Source: Parachlorella kessleri
Taxonomy: Eukaryota; Chlorophyta; Trebouxiophyceae; Chlorellales; Chlorellaceae
Reading direction: 5' to 3'
DNA length: 34,867 bases
NCBI GenBank assembly: GCA_001598975.1
Contig: BBXU01000106.1
Coordinates: 1 to 34,867 of the forward strand
The position numbers and the translations under genes are program-made. The notes beneath the pieces were generated by a model. The model was not told the DNA's origin, made no database searches, and worked only from the letters and a program-made list of their open reading frames with translations. Shown here piece after piece: positions 1 through 11,197 of this stretch (position 1 is its first letter; the number at the start of each line of letters is the position of its first letter).

Positions 1-83
1 CCCCCGACCCCCCCCCCCTCCAGCTGCTCCCCTCCCTTCCTGGTGCCGAGCCCATGCCCTGCCTGGTGCCCGCCCCCCCGCAG

Positions 84-249
84 GAAGGAGAACCAGGTGT
101 ACAGTGCGGAGGAGAAGGCTGCGCTGGCCATGTACAACTTTGAGGAGAACAAGCGCAAGGAGGCGCGCATCCTGGAGGACATGAAGAGGCTTGTGGACTC
201 CACCCTGGGCACGGAGGAGGAGGGGCCGCCCCTCCCCCCTGACGCCTGA
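84..249 (+). CDS. NKAP-like protein (SynMuv domain), last exon only (5' partial)
   Basis: The last coding exon follows a strong pyrimidine-rich acceptor ending in CGCAG at 79-83 and runs to TGA at 247-249. Its first base completes a split codon. The peptide starts KENQVYSAEEKAALAMYNFE and continues with a charged helix containing KRKEARILEDMKRLV. From family knowledge this matches the extreme C-terminus of NF-kappa-B-activating protein (NKAP, SynMuv domain), a nuclear protein linked to spliceosomes and transcriptional repression. NKAP proteins normally end within a few residues of this motif, as here, after an acidic/proline tail (GTEEEGPPLPPDA). The rest of the gene lies outside the window. 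An ATG at 53 sits in the pyrimidine tract and is not a real start. The family call is fairly sure because the motif is distinctive, but only about 54 residues are visible. Confidence 0.85.
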
Positions 250-840
250 CGGGCCGCGACACTGAAGTTCCCAGGGCAAGAGAGTGTGAGAGTCTAGAGT
301 AGGAACAGGTTTAGAGAGTGTGGCACGCGGAATCTAGCAGTAGAAGGCGGGGTACATGGAACTGGGCGGCTCTGTGGGTGCTGTGGGAGGCTTGTGGTGG
401 GCTGCCCCGGGTGGCTGCCTACTTCAGCCCAGGCTGCTATGCTGTGCCTGACTGGGTTTGCTGGGCGGTGCTGTGGGTTGAATGGGGACAGAGCGCAGTG
501 TTCAAGCAACGCCCCCGCGTTGCATGCCCATGTGGTGTTTTCCCAGAGTCTGGGGGTGCATGCGGTGGATGGCGTGTTCTGTGGGGAAACTTCGTCTCGA
601 TTGTTGGCCGGTGTGGGGCGGACATTTGTACAGTGAAGACTGTTGTGATTTAGCTTGAACTTTGGCTAGGAACTTGCTGGGCTGCATCAGAGTCAAGTGC
701 GCGTGGAGTGCTCAAGCTGTGCTTAGTGCTGCCCCGGTTCCCTCAAGTCACTGGAGAAAGCTGCTGTAGGTTTGAGTTTGTGCTCTGGCGTGTCCACCAT
801 CGTGCCAAGTACTGATCGAACAGTCAGGCACGTCCAGTAA

Positions 841-845
841 TGTAA
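841..845 (+). other. putative polyadenylation signal TGTAA (NKAP)
   Basis: TGTAA is the common chlorophycean polyadenylation signal. This copy is the first on the + strand after the NKAP stop codon. The assignment is by position only. Confidence 0.4.
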
Positions 846-1395
846 CTAAACTTGCGTTATTGCCAGAGCTGGCAACGCCTCCTAGCTTTGTGCAACGAGT
901 CGTAGGGTCGGGACGAGCGTTGCGCTCGAGCACTGGCGCTGGCAAGGTATCGAGGTTCACGACGAACGTATCTTGAGGCGTCTCAAAGCGCTTTCCTGCG
1001 TCACTGTCTCGCGTCTTGGCACTGAGCAAGTTCGCAAATTTTCGCGATGCCTGGGAGTGCCATGGCATGTTTGGATCCACTTAGACTTTGCGCTGCAAGG
1101 TTGTGCCTTTCTGGACACGCAGAGAGGCGCTGAGGTTCTCTACACATTCTCTACACCGCCATCGCGAAAGGGGGGCATCGGGAAAAGCGGCCGTTAGTCA
1201 ACTTTGGCGCTCCCGTCCCTGTCAGCACTTCGGCTGGGGTGTGTAAACCCCATTACACCTCCGACCTTAAGGAACCACACACCCTTGACAACGTTATCCC
1301 TTTCACTTTGGCTTGCTTTGGGTGCGTTTCTTTGCGAGCCGGGCTAGGAGCGGTCTCCTGCTCGGAACGTGTTTGCCCTTCCGCAGTTCTGTCAG

Positions 1396-1563
1396 GTGCG
1401 TGGCTGCTCGTTGATGTTGCAACCCCCGAGAAGAACTAGGGTGTTCTCTGCTACCTGAGCTGGGGGGGGGCGATCGGGCAGGAACCTCCCAAGATATCCT
1501 CCACCTCTCGGAGCTGCTTCCGTGCTTACAACCTGTGCTGACCTTGGTAGTTGTTACTTGCAG
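1396..1563 (+). other. putative 5' UTR intron of acetyl-CoA synthetase
   Basis: A good donor (CAG|GTGCGT, intron from 1396) and a good acceptor (TTACTTGCAG ending at 1563) bracket 168 nt. The acceptor lies 12 nt before the ACS start codon. In the frame that would join to ACS, the upstream sequence has a TAG at 1345-1347 and no later ATG before the donor. The upstream exon is therefore non-coding and the protein starts at 1576. Transcript evidence is not available here. Confidence 0.45.
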
Positions 1564-1575
1564 ACGGAAGGCAGC

Positions 1576-4500
1576 ATGGCCACGGAAACAGTCATCCAGC
1601 CCTACGGGCCGGTGCAGGCCAACGCTCTGGTGAAGAGCATGGACGACTATAAGGCGATGTACGATAGGTCCCTGAAGGATCCCGAGGTATGACCCAAGAT
1701 ATAGCACTTGCAGGTTTCGACCGTCACCTTGGGTTTGTTGCTGCATGGTCACTTGGTTCTCCCCACGAGCCCCGAGCCACTTGAAGGACTCTTGCCATAG
1801 TACTGCCAGCTGCGCGCCTGTTCATTGCTGCCTCCTGCTGTGCCTGGTAACCGTTCTGCATGCGGCTCGCGTGCTTCCTGTTGAGTCCTCCGCCTAGTGC
1901 AGCAGCGTTTGCCTGTGCGCAAGACCCGACCTGCTGCGCATGCTGTGCTGCCTGCAGGGCTTCTGGGGCGACCTCGCGCAGGAGTTCCACTGGAACAAGC
2001 AGTGGGAGGCGCCTTTCACCCGCTCCAACATCGACCTCAACAAGGGTGCCGTCTCCATCGAGTGGTTCACCGGCGCAGAGACCAACGTGGTGAGTGCTGG
2101 GGGAGTGGATGGTGTAAGGATCGAGTATGTGGTGGTTGTGCAACAGCGCTGCAAGCTTGAGGGCATAGGGGGTTCGACTAGGTGTTGGTAGAGGCTAGAG
2201 TCGCTCTCAAGGCCATGCAAGGTTTGGTGCCTGGGAAGCTGGCAGTGGGGATGGTGCGAGGTGTAGGCAGGGGATGTGACGGGCTGCAAAAGATGACTAT
2301 TCGGGGGTTAAGCTTAGCCAGGAGTGACTCCCTTTGTGAGCAGCATGCTCCCAACCACCTGGCCTGCCTCATGCACTCACTAATGTTCAAAGTCGTCGAC
2401 AGTCTTCCATATACACACTTACCATCAGCTCGTAGCTGTAATGCTATCAGCTGAGGTGCTGTGACCTGCCCCGCTGGCAGGCCTACAACTGCCTGGACCG
2501 CCACGTGCTGTCTGGCAAAGGTGACCGCGTGGCCTTCTACTGGGAGGGCAACGACGTGGGCAGGGACTCCACACTCACCTACAAGCAGCTGCTGGACATG
2601 ACCAACCAGGCGAGTGGGGGCTGCTTGGCCCGGCCTGCTGCCTTCAGCCCCGGCACTGTGTGGCGGCTGCCTTGACCTGAAAGGTTGCCTTCCAACACTT
2701 GTGAGGATTACCAATCAAGTAGAGCCTGCGCTGCTTGTGGGCGGATGACCTGTGGAGGCCGGCCTAGGTGCTGGTTTGCCATTGCTGGTGAAGTTCCTCC
2801 TGTCGCCAGGCCTTGCTCTGTTGCTGGGCGTCTTGGTTTTCTAGGGGGCGTAGGGGATATTGGCTCGCTTCGCTCGGCATGAAGATGGCCGCGCCATACA
2901 CACAACAGCATCGCCAGCCAGTGCAGCAGCCGTCTTCTCCCGCCGCTGCTGGAAGGTGGGCCTGCCCAACCTGCATGCGACCCTCCCTCCTTCCGTTTGT
3001 TGCCCTGCAGCTGGCCAACTATCTGAAGAGCATTGGCGTTGGCAAGGGGGATGATGTGACCATCTACATGCCCATGATCCCTGAGCTCCCAGCGGCCATG
3101 GTGAGCAAGGCTTGCCATTTAGGGGCCAACCACGGGTGTACGTAGGGAGGTGCACCGAGAGCTGCAGTTGCCGGGTTCATTCTTTGACTTGCATACCTAA
3201 TAGCAGCAGTCTTCTGTCCACGTGAGGACTCCCCAAGGTTCTTTGCCTCTCTGTGACTTGGCGCTGCACCGCCCATGGTTGAGTGGCAGGTGTGGCACAG
3301 GGGGGCCAGTGGCTGCCAGCTCTATATTGCTTCCATCGTCGTTGTCGTCATGCCTTGCTTGCACCCCCCTCATGCACCTTGGCACCTCCCTTTGCGCCCT
3401 GCCTCCCCTGCCGCAGCTTGCCTGCGCCCGCATCGGCGCCGTGTTCTCGGTGGTGTTTGCCGGCTTCTCTGCCGAGTCACTGGCGGGCCGCATCGTGGAC
3501 TCCAACCCCAAGGCCGTCATCACATGCTCCGCCGTCAAGCGCGGGCCCAAGGCCATCGAGCTGAAGACCATCGTTGACGAGGTGGGTGGGTGCCCGCTGG
3601 CTGCAAGGCAGGCATGCGGGCGGGGTGTGCTGCGAGGTCTGTTGCAGTCTGGCTGTTGCGGCTGGGCAAGTCGCATGGATGGCGGCTGGTTATGCTGTAT
3701 GCTCTGAGGTGTATGAGCTGTTTCAGTGAGTAGGGAGCCGGAGGTGGCCTTCTGGTGGTGGTGCTGCGGCCGCCGTGCCTCTCATACACTGGTTGACCGT
3801 GTGAAACCGAAAGATGTTGAGATATGTGCCCACTCTCAAGTATCTCCGTGGCTGTATTGCTGATTCCCGTGTTGCTCAACCCCCGCTCCCCTCCCCGCGT
3901 GGCGCTGCAGGCGCTCCAGATCTGCGACAATGAGGAGGAGGTGCACATCGAGCACGTCATCGTGTACGACCACTCCATCGCCGCCAAGCGAGACAGCGTC
4001 AAGTTCAACGCGCCCCGCGACAAGTGGTGGCAGGACGTGGTGCCCCAGCAGTCCACTGAGTGCCCCTGCGAGTGGATGCCTGCTGAGGCCCCCCTCTTCA
4101 AGGTGAGGCGTGAGGCGCCACCTTTGCTGGCCTCCCTTCCACGGTAGAGTCTTTGCAGCCAGCCTACAGTTATTCAGCGTGCCGCGCTGCATTCGTAAAC
4201 CCCTCAACAGCCGAGCGGCGGTTGTCCAGGCGCCGGTGTTGCAGGGTAGTTTGCGGGATGGGGTGCTGGTGGCTTGTCGGTGTGCTAGCTAGCGTGGTGT
4301 GTGCTTGGGAGCAAGTAGTGCGCTGCGACTGCGCAGCTTGGGCGCCCCCAGGGCATGCCTACTCCGGAGATGCCGTCAGCCAGTCCCCAGCCCTCACAGG
4401 GGACAGCAGGCCCAAGCACACCCGCAAATCCTCTGGCTTGAAGCCCTGCGTGAAGCGCTGCTAACCAACCTGCACTGTGCATGCCTGCCTGGCTGTACTG

Positions 4501-7442
4501 CTGCAGCTGTACACCTCCGGCTCCACCGGCAAGCCCAAGGGCGTGCTCCACACCACGGCCGGCTACATGCTGGGCGCGGCCACAACCTTCAAGTACGTGT
4601 TTGACTACCACGATGACGACATCTACTGGTGCACGGCCGATTGCGGCTGGATCACCGGCCACTCCTACGTCACATTTGGTGAGCCGGCCGGCTGGCTGTT
4701 CAATCAATCAATCGATCAGTTCGCTTTCCACAGTGACAGTCAGAGCATGTGCCGTTGATGCGATTGTGCTGGCAGCAGATTGAACCTGGCTGTGGGACTT
4801 GGTAACCCCTGGCCATCTGCTGAGGGATTTGGCAGAGCCGGCTTTGGTGTGCTGGGACGGTCAGTTGTGGAGGTGGGATGACTGCCTGGTGTGGCCCTCT
4901 TTGAGGGTGTCTAAGCCTTGTGGGCGTTGTGTGTACACTACTACTGCGCTGGTTATGTGTGCGGCAGAGGTGCCCGTTGGCAGCTGGGCTTTTCAGCATC
5001 AGCGCTGGGGGCCCAACAAGCAGCGACACCGACACCGGCACCGCCTTCTCCCACCAATCATTAGCCAGCACAATGACGCTCGCCTGCCTCCTCACTCCCC
5101 TTGTCCCTCTCCCACTCTGTAGGACCCATGCTGGCGGGTGCCCAGCAGGTGTTGTTTGAGGGCGTGCCCACCTACCCCGACGCTGGCCGGTGCTGGGACG
5201 TGGTCGACAAGTATAAGGTGACGCTGTTTTACACGGCGCCCACGGCCATCCGCACGCTCATGGCCTGCGGCGACCAGTTTGTGTCCAAGCACAGCCGCAA
5301 GACGCTGCGCGTGCTGGGCACGGTGGGCGAGCCCATCAACCCGGAGGCGTGGAGGTGGTACTACGAGGTGAGTAAACATTGTGTATTGGGGTTTGTGCTA
5401 GAGTGCTGGGAGAGGGATGAGGTGATCCCAGTGGTATGTGGTGGAGGTATGAGGGCGCAGTGCATGCAAAGCTCGGGGATAAGGGAGGAGGGGGTTGACT
5501 TCAGTGGTTTGTGAACTGAACGAGCGGCCTCTCCACAGTGGTCTGCGCTGCTCTGTTGCCCAGGAGAGTGAATTAAGTGCATGTGTACACTCAAAGGTGG
5601 AGAGGACTTTGTGTGCTGCCTTCCCGCTGCTCACCCGCCTCCTCCTGCTCCTGCACGCCCAAGCACATTGATGGGCACCCACACTCACTACCTTCCCTGG
5701 CCCTTGCCCCCCCGCCCTGCCGCAGGTGGTTGGTGAGAAGCACGTGTCCATTGTGGACACCTGGTGGCAGACGGAGACGGGCGGCCACATGATCACCGGC
5801 CTGCCCGGCTGCACACCCATGAAGCCCGGCTCGGCGTCGCTGCCATTCTTTGGGGTGGAGCCCGCCCTGCTGGACGACAAGGGCAAGGAGATTGACGGCC
5901 CGGGCCAGGGGTGAGTTGTCGGTTGGGTATTGGCGCTAGCGGGAGGCGCTGCGGTGCGGTGGTGTCACCCCTGAGAGTGTTGGCGGCTTACTTTTACTGC
6001 TGCTATGGGGTGTTTGTGCGGATGCTTTCTGCGGGAGCCTCTCGCCGGCGGCGCGGCAGGAGGGCTGCGCGGCTCGTTTTTTGGGCAGCTAGCGGTGCCT
6101 GGGTGTCCATATTTCCTACAGAATACGGACCAGCCACATATGTGGTGCCTTCACGGCGGTGCCTGCTTATTCCTGGGCGTCTCAAGAGATGCTCACAGTT
6201 CCTGTCACCCCCGCCTTGCAGGTACCTGGTGATCAAGCGGCCCTGGCCATCCATGATGCGCACCGTGGCCGGCGACCACCACCGCTTTGAGCAGACGTAC
6301 TTCTCACACTACAAGGTGGGTGGGTCCCCGGCGGGCGCACCAGGCCAGGTTTTTCTGCCCCTGCAGGCCTAAGCTGTGGACTCTTAATATGCATTCTGCC
6401 ACCATCACTATCACCCGGACCGGGTGTACAGCTCTGGTGTCTGCTGCCGCCTTGACTTACGGCATGGTACAAGCCTGCCCCATGCCCCTGTCTGTGCTGC
6501 ACCAGCACACTGGCACAGAGATCGGTACTCCCGTGGTGGTGACAGCGCCCCATATTGAGTCGGTTGGTGCCACCTGCTGGCTGGCCCCCCGATCCTGACA
6601 AATAGCTTTTCCGCCGCCGCAGGGCTACTACTTCACCGGAGACGGCGCGCGGCGCGACGCCGACGGCTACTACTGGATCCTGGGCCGCGTGGACGACGTC
6701 ATCAACGTGTCGGGCCACCGCATCGGCACTGCCGAGGTGGAGTCCGCCCTGGTGGGCCACCACCTGTGCGCAGAGGCCGCTGTGGTGCCGGTGGACCACC
6801 CCATCAAGGGCCAGGCCATCTACGCCTTTGTGACGCTCATGGTCGGGAACCAGTACCCGCCCGACGACCACGTGCGCAAGGAGCTCATTGCACAGGTGGG
6901 GTTGCGCGGGGGCGCGGGGGGGGCTTGCGGTGGGTGGTGCTGCCCCAGCACCACTGGCTGTTGAGTGTGTTGCCAGCTTATAGGGGCTGGTGCCAGGACA
7001 GTGCCTTGCATGGCGTTGGTGGTGAGGGAGGGCTGGTGGTGAGATAGGCGAGCCTGTCAGTGTGAAAGGTCGGCCCTGCCATGGAACTGGCAGCTTACAC
7101 TTGTCGGCGAGCAGTGCTGGGACTCGCTGCAGTAGCCACTAGGCTAGGTAGGCTTGACAGCACCCATGGAGTCCTCCCCCTGCCACCCACAGCTGTCGCT
7201 GCTGCCTTGCTCACGGCTGTTCCCTCATTCTCCCGCCACCGCAGGTGCGCAAGGCCATCGGCCCCATCGCCACCCCCGACGTCATCCACTGGGCGCCCGG
7301 CCTGCCCAAGACGCGGTCGGGCAAGATCATGCGCCGCATCCTGCGCAAGATCGCCAACAAGGAGGAGGACCAGCTGGGAGACATCTCCACCCTGGCAGAC
7401 CCAGGCGTCGTGGAGCAGCTGCTGGCCCTGCGCGGCAAGTGA
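1576..7442 (+). CDS. ACS: acetyl-CoA synthetase (AMP-forming), 12 coding exons, complete
   Basis: Converts acetate + ATP + CoA to acetyl-CoA through acetyl-AMP. Exons: 1576-1686, 1958-2089, 2481-2609, 3011-3100, 3417-3581, 3911-4102, 4507-4678, 5123-5367, 5726-5910, 6222-6315, 6623-6895, 7245-7442. The phases join without a break to give 661 aa, the usual family length. Visible motifs: P-loop [11 protein letters not shown] (about 275-285), GHSYVTFGP after it, adenylate-binding WWQTETGGH (425-433), hinge region [20 protein letters not shown], and [11 protein letters not shown] (617-627), whose K623 is the catalytic lysine that is reversibly acetylated in this family. Intron 3 is GC-AG; all the others are GT-AG. 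The N-terminus ([13 protein letters not shown]) has no clear transit peptide and the C-terminus (LRGK) is not a PTS1 signal, so the compartment is uncertain. Acetate-grown algae depend on this step to feed the glyoxylate cycle and fatty-acid synthesis (family knowledge). Confidence 0.97.
2610..3010 (+). other. GC-AG intron (ACS intron 3)
   Basis: The boundary reads ACCAACCAG|GCGAGT...CCCTGCAG|CTGGCC. Splicing here joins TNQ to LANYLKS, which aligns without a gap to other acetyl-CoA synthetases (VCQ-FSNVLRK in the human protein, from memory). No GT donor gives the same in-frame junction. The donor differs from GTGAGT only at position 2, which is typical of the minor GC-AG class. Confidence 0.85.
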
Positions 7443-8255
7443 GGTGCCAGCCAGTGGTGAAGCTGCTGCTGGTGGTGGCCGCCAAGCGGCAATTGTGTGT
7501 AGCTCTGTGGCTGGCCCCAGCTTGCGGCTGGTTTGGCCTGTGGCTGGCAGTGTGTTGGTTGCACCGCAGGCTATTGCCCCCCCTGCTCTGCTGGGTGTTG
7601 GTGCCGCTGGTACTAGGGACAGCAGCGGCGGGGTGATATGCGATGTTTAATAAATGTAGTAGCTAGCTTTCGGAGGCCGGAAAACGAATGGCTGGGCTGC
7701 TGCTGGCCCAAATTTTCACTGCTTGTTGCTGAACCTGTTCTCTTGCTGCTATTTGGCTGCCTGCGCCTGCTGGCTAGCCCACTGACGTGGGCTGCTGCGG
7801 GAGGCCAGGAGCCTGTCTGTGACGCCTGCCGCCACAGGCGCCTAGTTTTGGTGACGTAGGCTTTCATCATGCTGCTGTCTGTACCGACCACTGCAAACTC
7901 TTCACCCAGGTTTTGGTGGGCGCTGTGCCTCGGGGCCTGCCGTGCACGGCGTTGTATGTACTTCCGTCCTCCCAAGCGTGCGCTGTGGCTGGTCTCCAGC
8001 ACTCGTAATGTGCCTGACTCTCAACTACCGGGCTCTGGGAGCTTGGTTAGGCCAGCCCACTGAGGTCCCTGTCAGTGCTCGCTCGGGTGACCCGCGTCCT
8101 CCTCAGAAGTGTGGGTTCGGTGTGCTGTGGTCCCTCGGCAGTGCCTTTCTCGTGCATACATGCGTCAGTGTGGCCCCCCATGTAGGGCAGCAGTCCACTC
8201 GGTTGACTGTGCGTATCTGGTATGCGCTCCTCTGACCTGTATCACGCATATCTGT

Positions 8256-8260
8256 TGTAA
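8256..8260 (+). other. putative polyadenylation signal TGTAA (ACS)
   Basis: TGTAA about 814 nt after the ACS stop codon, the first clear copy on this strand. Long 3' UTRs are common in chlorophycean algae. Assigned by position only. Confidence 0.4.
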
Positions 8261-8852
8261 TGACTCCATGGGAATGGTGAGGGCGCAGCTGACGTGGGGG
8301 CAGAATGGCTAAGGCCACTTTGCCTAGCGGACTTGCTAGGCAGGCACCCAGCAAACAATTGAGGTTAGCCCTGCCAGCAACCTTGCGCTCACCCCTGCCA
8401 AATGGCAATGGTTGTACAAATTGATTGACAGACCGAGCCTAGCATACGAAATCAACCAGCAGCAACCTCTACAACGTCACAGAGCGGCACTCTCCTGGCA
8501 CATGTCTGCTAAGCTTCCTGGCCCTGGGTGTTACCTGTTATACCTCCTGCTCAGGTCCTTCACCTTTTCAAATCTTTCCACTGAGCAGGGAAGCCAGAGG
8601 ACAGAGCAGGTAGGACTGAGTAATATATGAAGATATTATAGGGAAAGGGATCGCAAAACGAAGCTAGCCAGTACCCACAGGTGACATATAGAAAGGCAGC
8701 ACAATGACATTCAGCACGGGCCCAGCATTGCAGACGACGAGGAAGCTGTCATCAAGCCAAGGCTTGGCGGCCGCCTTTGACCACCAACACCTGTTTATGC
8801 CTATGACAAGCACCTGCTCACATACGTAAGTCCAGTCCAGCCCAGCTCTACT

Positions 8853-8885
8853 CCCTGTTTGCACTACCTGCCACCCATACTAATA
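8853..8885. repeat. 33-bp dispersed repeat, copy A
   Basis: Begins CCCTGTTTGCACTACC and ends CATACTAATA. It matches 18240-18272 at 32 of 33 positions in the same orientation (the difference is TTT versus TTC). An AGTCCAGC element is also found shortly upstream of both copies. This copy is in intergenic DNA about 450 bp beyond the EF-hand stop codon. Confidence 0.75.
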
Positions 8886-9333
8886 CAGTTATTCGCCACA
8901 CATTCGGACACATGTTTGAGTAGCTGCAAGGTAGAAAAGCAGCCATGCATTTGCGCTGACCACGGCCCACCCTCCACTACAAGTACACACACCTGACTCA
9001 ATGCGCGCAATGAAAACCCAGCCACAATGTGCAATAGATAGCTGAACCCTCCCCTCGCTCTCGAATACCAGCACCCACTCACTATAGGGGACATCGCATG
9101 CAACCAGACGGCTACACGCACACAGCTTAAAGAGTGTTCCCACACATTGCCATGGAGGCAGTAAAGAGGGCTGGATGTTGGTTGTTGGTGCCAACTCCCT
9201 GCATTCTACAGGTTGATCTCGGCCCAGCCGCAGGCGGTGCACAGGGAGCCCAGATGCTAGCCCTCGAGCGCACCACGCAGCCTGAATCCAAATAGGCTGT
9301 TGTAGGTGCTGCTGCTGCTGCTAGTGCTGTGTT

Positions 9334-10906
9334 TCAGCTCCTCCGCTGCTGGCTGACCAGCCTGTTTACCCAGGACTGCAGCCGCAACTGGATCTCTTCA
9401 TCATCCTCCCAGCTCATGCGGTCCCAGGAAGCAGACCCGGCCTGCACAGCGGGAAAGGGGCAGACACCGGATGACCAACGAGAACCCACCAAGCTAGGCA
9501 TACCCACCCACATGGATCGTTGGCAGGCGCGCCCACTCACTATGCACACTCACTGCACACAACCCACAAGGGGTGTATCCAGCTACAGCAGAAGGCCCCG
9601 CTTCCGCTGCTGCGACGCTGCCGGCTGACAGGGAAATGCCAACACCAAATCCCAGCGGTGTGGCCACCCAGAAGGGACGCTGGCTGAGAGGCAACACCGC
9701 TGTGCCCCTGCCATCAGGTGGGGTTGAGTGGTTACGAAGTGCTCACCCTGGCTTCCAGGCCAATGCCCATTCTCTGAGGCAAGGCAGGATGCAAAGTCTT
9801 CATTGTCAACCCGCAAGGCACCAGAAGCCCCATACACAGACAGCACACAACACCCAGCCCGCGCTACCTGGTGCCCCCGCGCCTTGGCTGCTCTCCGGCT
9901 GTGCAGGTCTGCCGCCGCCATGTGCAGTATGAGATCTCTGAACTCGCTCTTCTCGACTGTCTGATTACTATCCAGGTCCACCGCTGCACGAAGCATGGCA
10001 GCCAGTCACGTTCCTTGGGGTGGCTCTAGCGAGGTTTGTGTTTTGAAAGTGCAGGTCCGACTCTTACCAGGCTAAGGAAGTGGCCGCCCATTGCAGCTTG
10101 CAGCACATCAACTCAGCAGCTGCACGAGACCAAAGCCAGTAAAGCAACAGGTTCATGGAAGGGTGCGACACAGAGCGGCAACCACGCGCACACCCACCCA
10201 CCTTCAATGAACATTTGTGCCTGCTCCGGCGTGATGTCCACGCCACGTGACCGCAGTGCTGCTGCCACTTCCCGCGAACATAGATGACCGTCTTTGTCTG
10301 AGTCAAACTCGTCAAAGATGTGGTTAAGCGGGTCTATGTACTGCTGTGATGGGATGCGGCTGCGTGCCAGCAGCTGCGGCCAGGCAACAGGATAGGAGTA
10401 GGTGGATGTTAGTCAGAGGCCAGGGCTAGAGGGCCAGTCGAGAACGAGCACAGGCTCACAGTGACAATACGCTTAGCATAGACCTGGACCTTGTCAGGTT
10501 TCAATCAAATCCTGACCTTAGCTGTGAGCAGGCTTTCATCTCACGCTCTTTCGTCCAAGCCGAGCGCAGCGTGCTGACCCTTGCACAAGCTGCCACACCA
10601 ACCCCCAATTGCAAGCTGCTGGTCTGCACAATACCACCACCGTAGCGGCCAACTCACCGCAGAAGCAAACTCCTGCATGCCGTGAATACGCACAACCTCT
10701 GGCTGGGCGCTCTGGAAGGCGCTCAAGAAGGCGCTGTGTGCGACCTCCTTGTCCTCGTCCGGAGTGGGAATTCTGGATGCTCTGACAACCGGCGTCTTAC
10801 AGTGAGGTCCTTGAGGAGCTGCTGGCCCGTTCGGGTACTTTTGGTTTGCACGAACAGCGGCGCATCGCCCGCAGGGCCCTAAGGGGAGGGGCAGGGCTGT
10901 GATCAT
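9334..10906 (-). CDS. small two-EF-hand Ca2+-binding protein, 4 exons
   Basis: Exons in transcription order: 10906-10658, 10373-10202, 9983-9868, 9441-9334. Phases join exactly to give 214 aa. Two canonical 12-residue EF loops are visible: residues 107-118 (D-S-D-K-D-G-H-L-C-S-R-E) and 143-154 (D-L-D-S-N-Q-T-V-E-K-S-E), both with acidic 1, 3 and 12 positions. They are spaced like one EF pair. The protein should bind Ca2+; its target is unknown. The N-terminal 80 residues are polar with no domain I recognise, followed by an EFASALLARSRIPSQ helix. The C-terminus is a helix with a WEDDEEIQLRLQSW segment. The first exon has an in-frame CTTAG that could act as an acceptor, so the true start could lie further upstream; I chose ATG 10906 because it gives an uninterrupted frame. 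It is divergent from CCT7 (291 bp between starts). Confidence 0.78.
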
Positions 10907-11197
10907 GGTTTCCAATAGCAATATGAGGTTGTTACAAACCGAAACTTATGCGGTCAAGGCAAAACGACATGCATTTCACAGCCCCGAGGCACGACTTCCT
11001 GACGTGGCCTAAATGCTGTGGGTGCTGTGTCAGGTCCCTTGAATGCCTTTGTGTGCCCCCTCTGCCGCACAGTACCGCCATTGCCATTGTTAAGGGTCGA
11101 GCAGTCTTTCAAGCATATGAACGGCCCGCTGTCAGCCGGACGCCAGTGATCATCCCTCCAAGCCTGCCCAGGGACTAAGGAGCTAGGGAAGCTAGTC
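10907..11197. promoter_or_regulatory. bidirectional promoter region, EF-hand gene / CCT7
   Basis: Only 291 bp separate the two start codons, so both promoters and leaders must share this stretch, unless an upstream non-coding exon exists. It contains TGACGTGGC at 11000-11008, an ACGT-core motif of the type bound by plant bZIP factors. No TATA box is obvious. Function is inferred from position. Confidence 0.5.

Larger units (their letters stand above)
250..1575 (+). other. NKAP 3' UTR, intergenic DNA and ACS 5' leader
   Basis: I see no protein-coding gene here. The left part should be the NKAP 3' UTR: a TGTAA polyadenylation-type signal lies at 841-845, about 590 nt past the NKAP stop (a second, TGTAAA, is at 1242-1247). 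The right part should hold the ACS promoter and leader. Open frames in this stretch are short, overlap each other on both strands and resemble no family I know. A likely 5' UTR intron is listed separately. Confidence 0.5.
7443..9333. other. ACS 3' UTR, convergent intergenic DNA, EF-hand gene 3' UTR
   Basis: No confident gene. The left half should be the ACS 3' UTR: an AATAAA lies at 7649-7654 and a TGTAA at 8256-8260. The right half is downstream of the minus-strand EF-hand gene. A 66-codon minus-strand open frame at 8664-8864 ends in a fairly protein-like stretch (DDSFLVVCNAGPVLNVIVLPF), but I cannot connect it to any exon or family. A 33-bp sequence that recurs at 18240 lies at 8853-8885. 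Confidence 0.5.

Noticed and set aside
1239..1439. Possible upstream coding exon or transit peptide for ACS
   Set aside because: In the frame that joins ACS across the putative intron there is a TAG at 1345 and no ATG after it, so the upstream exon would be non-coding.
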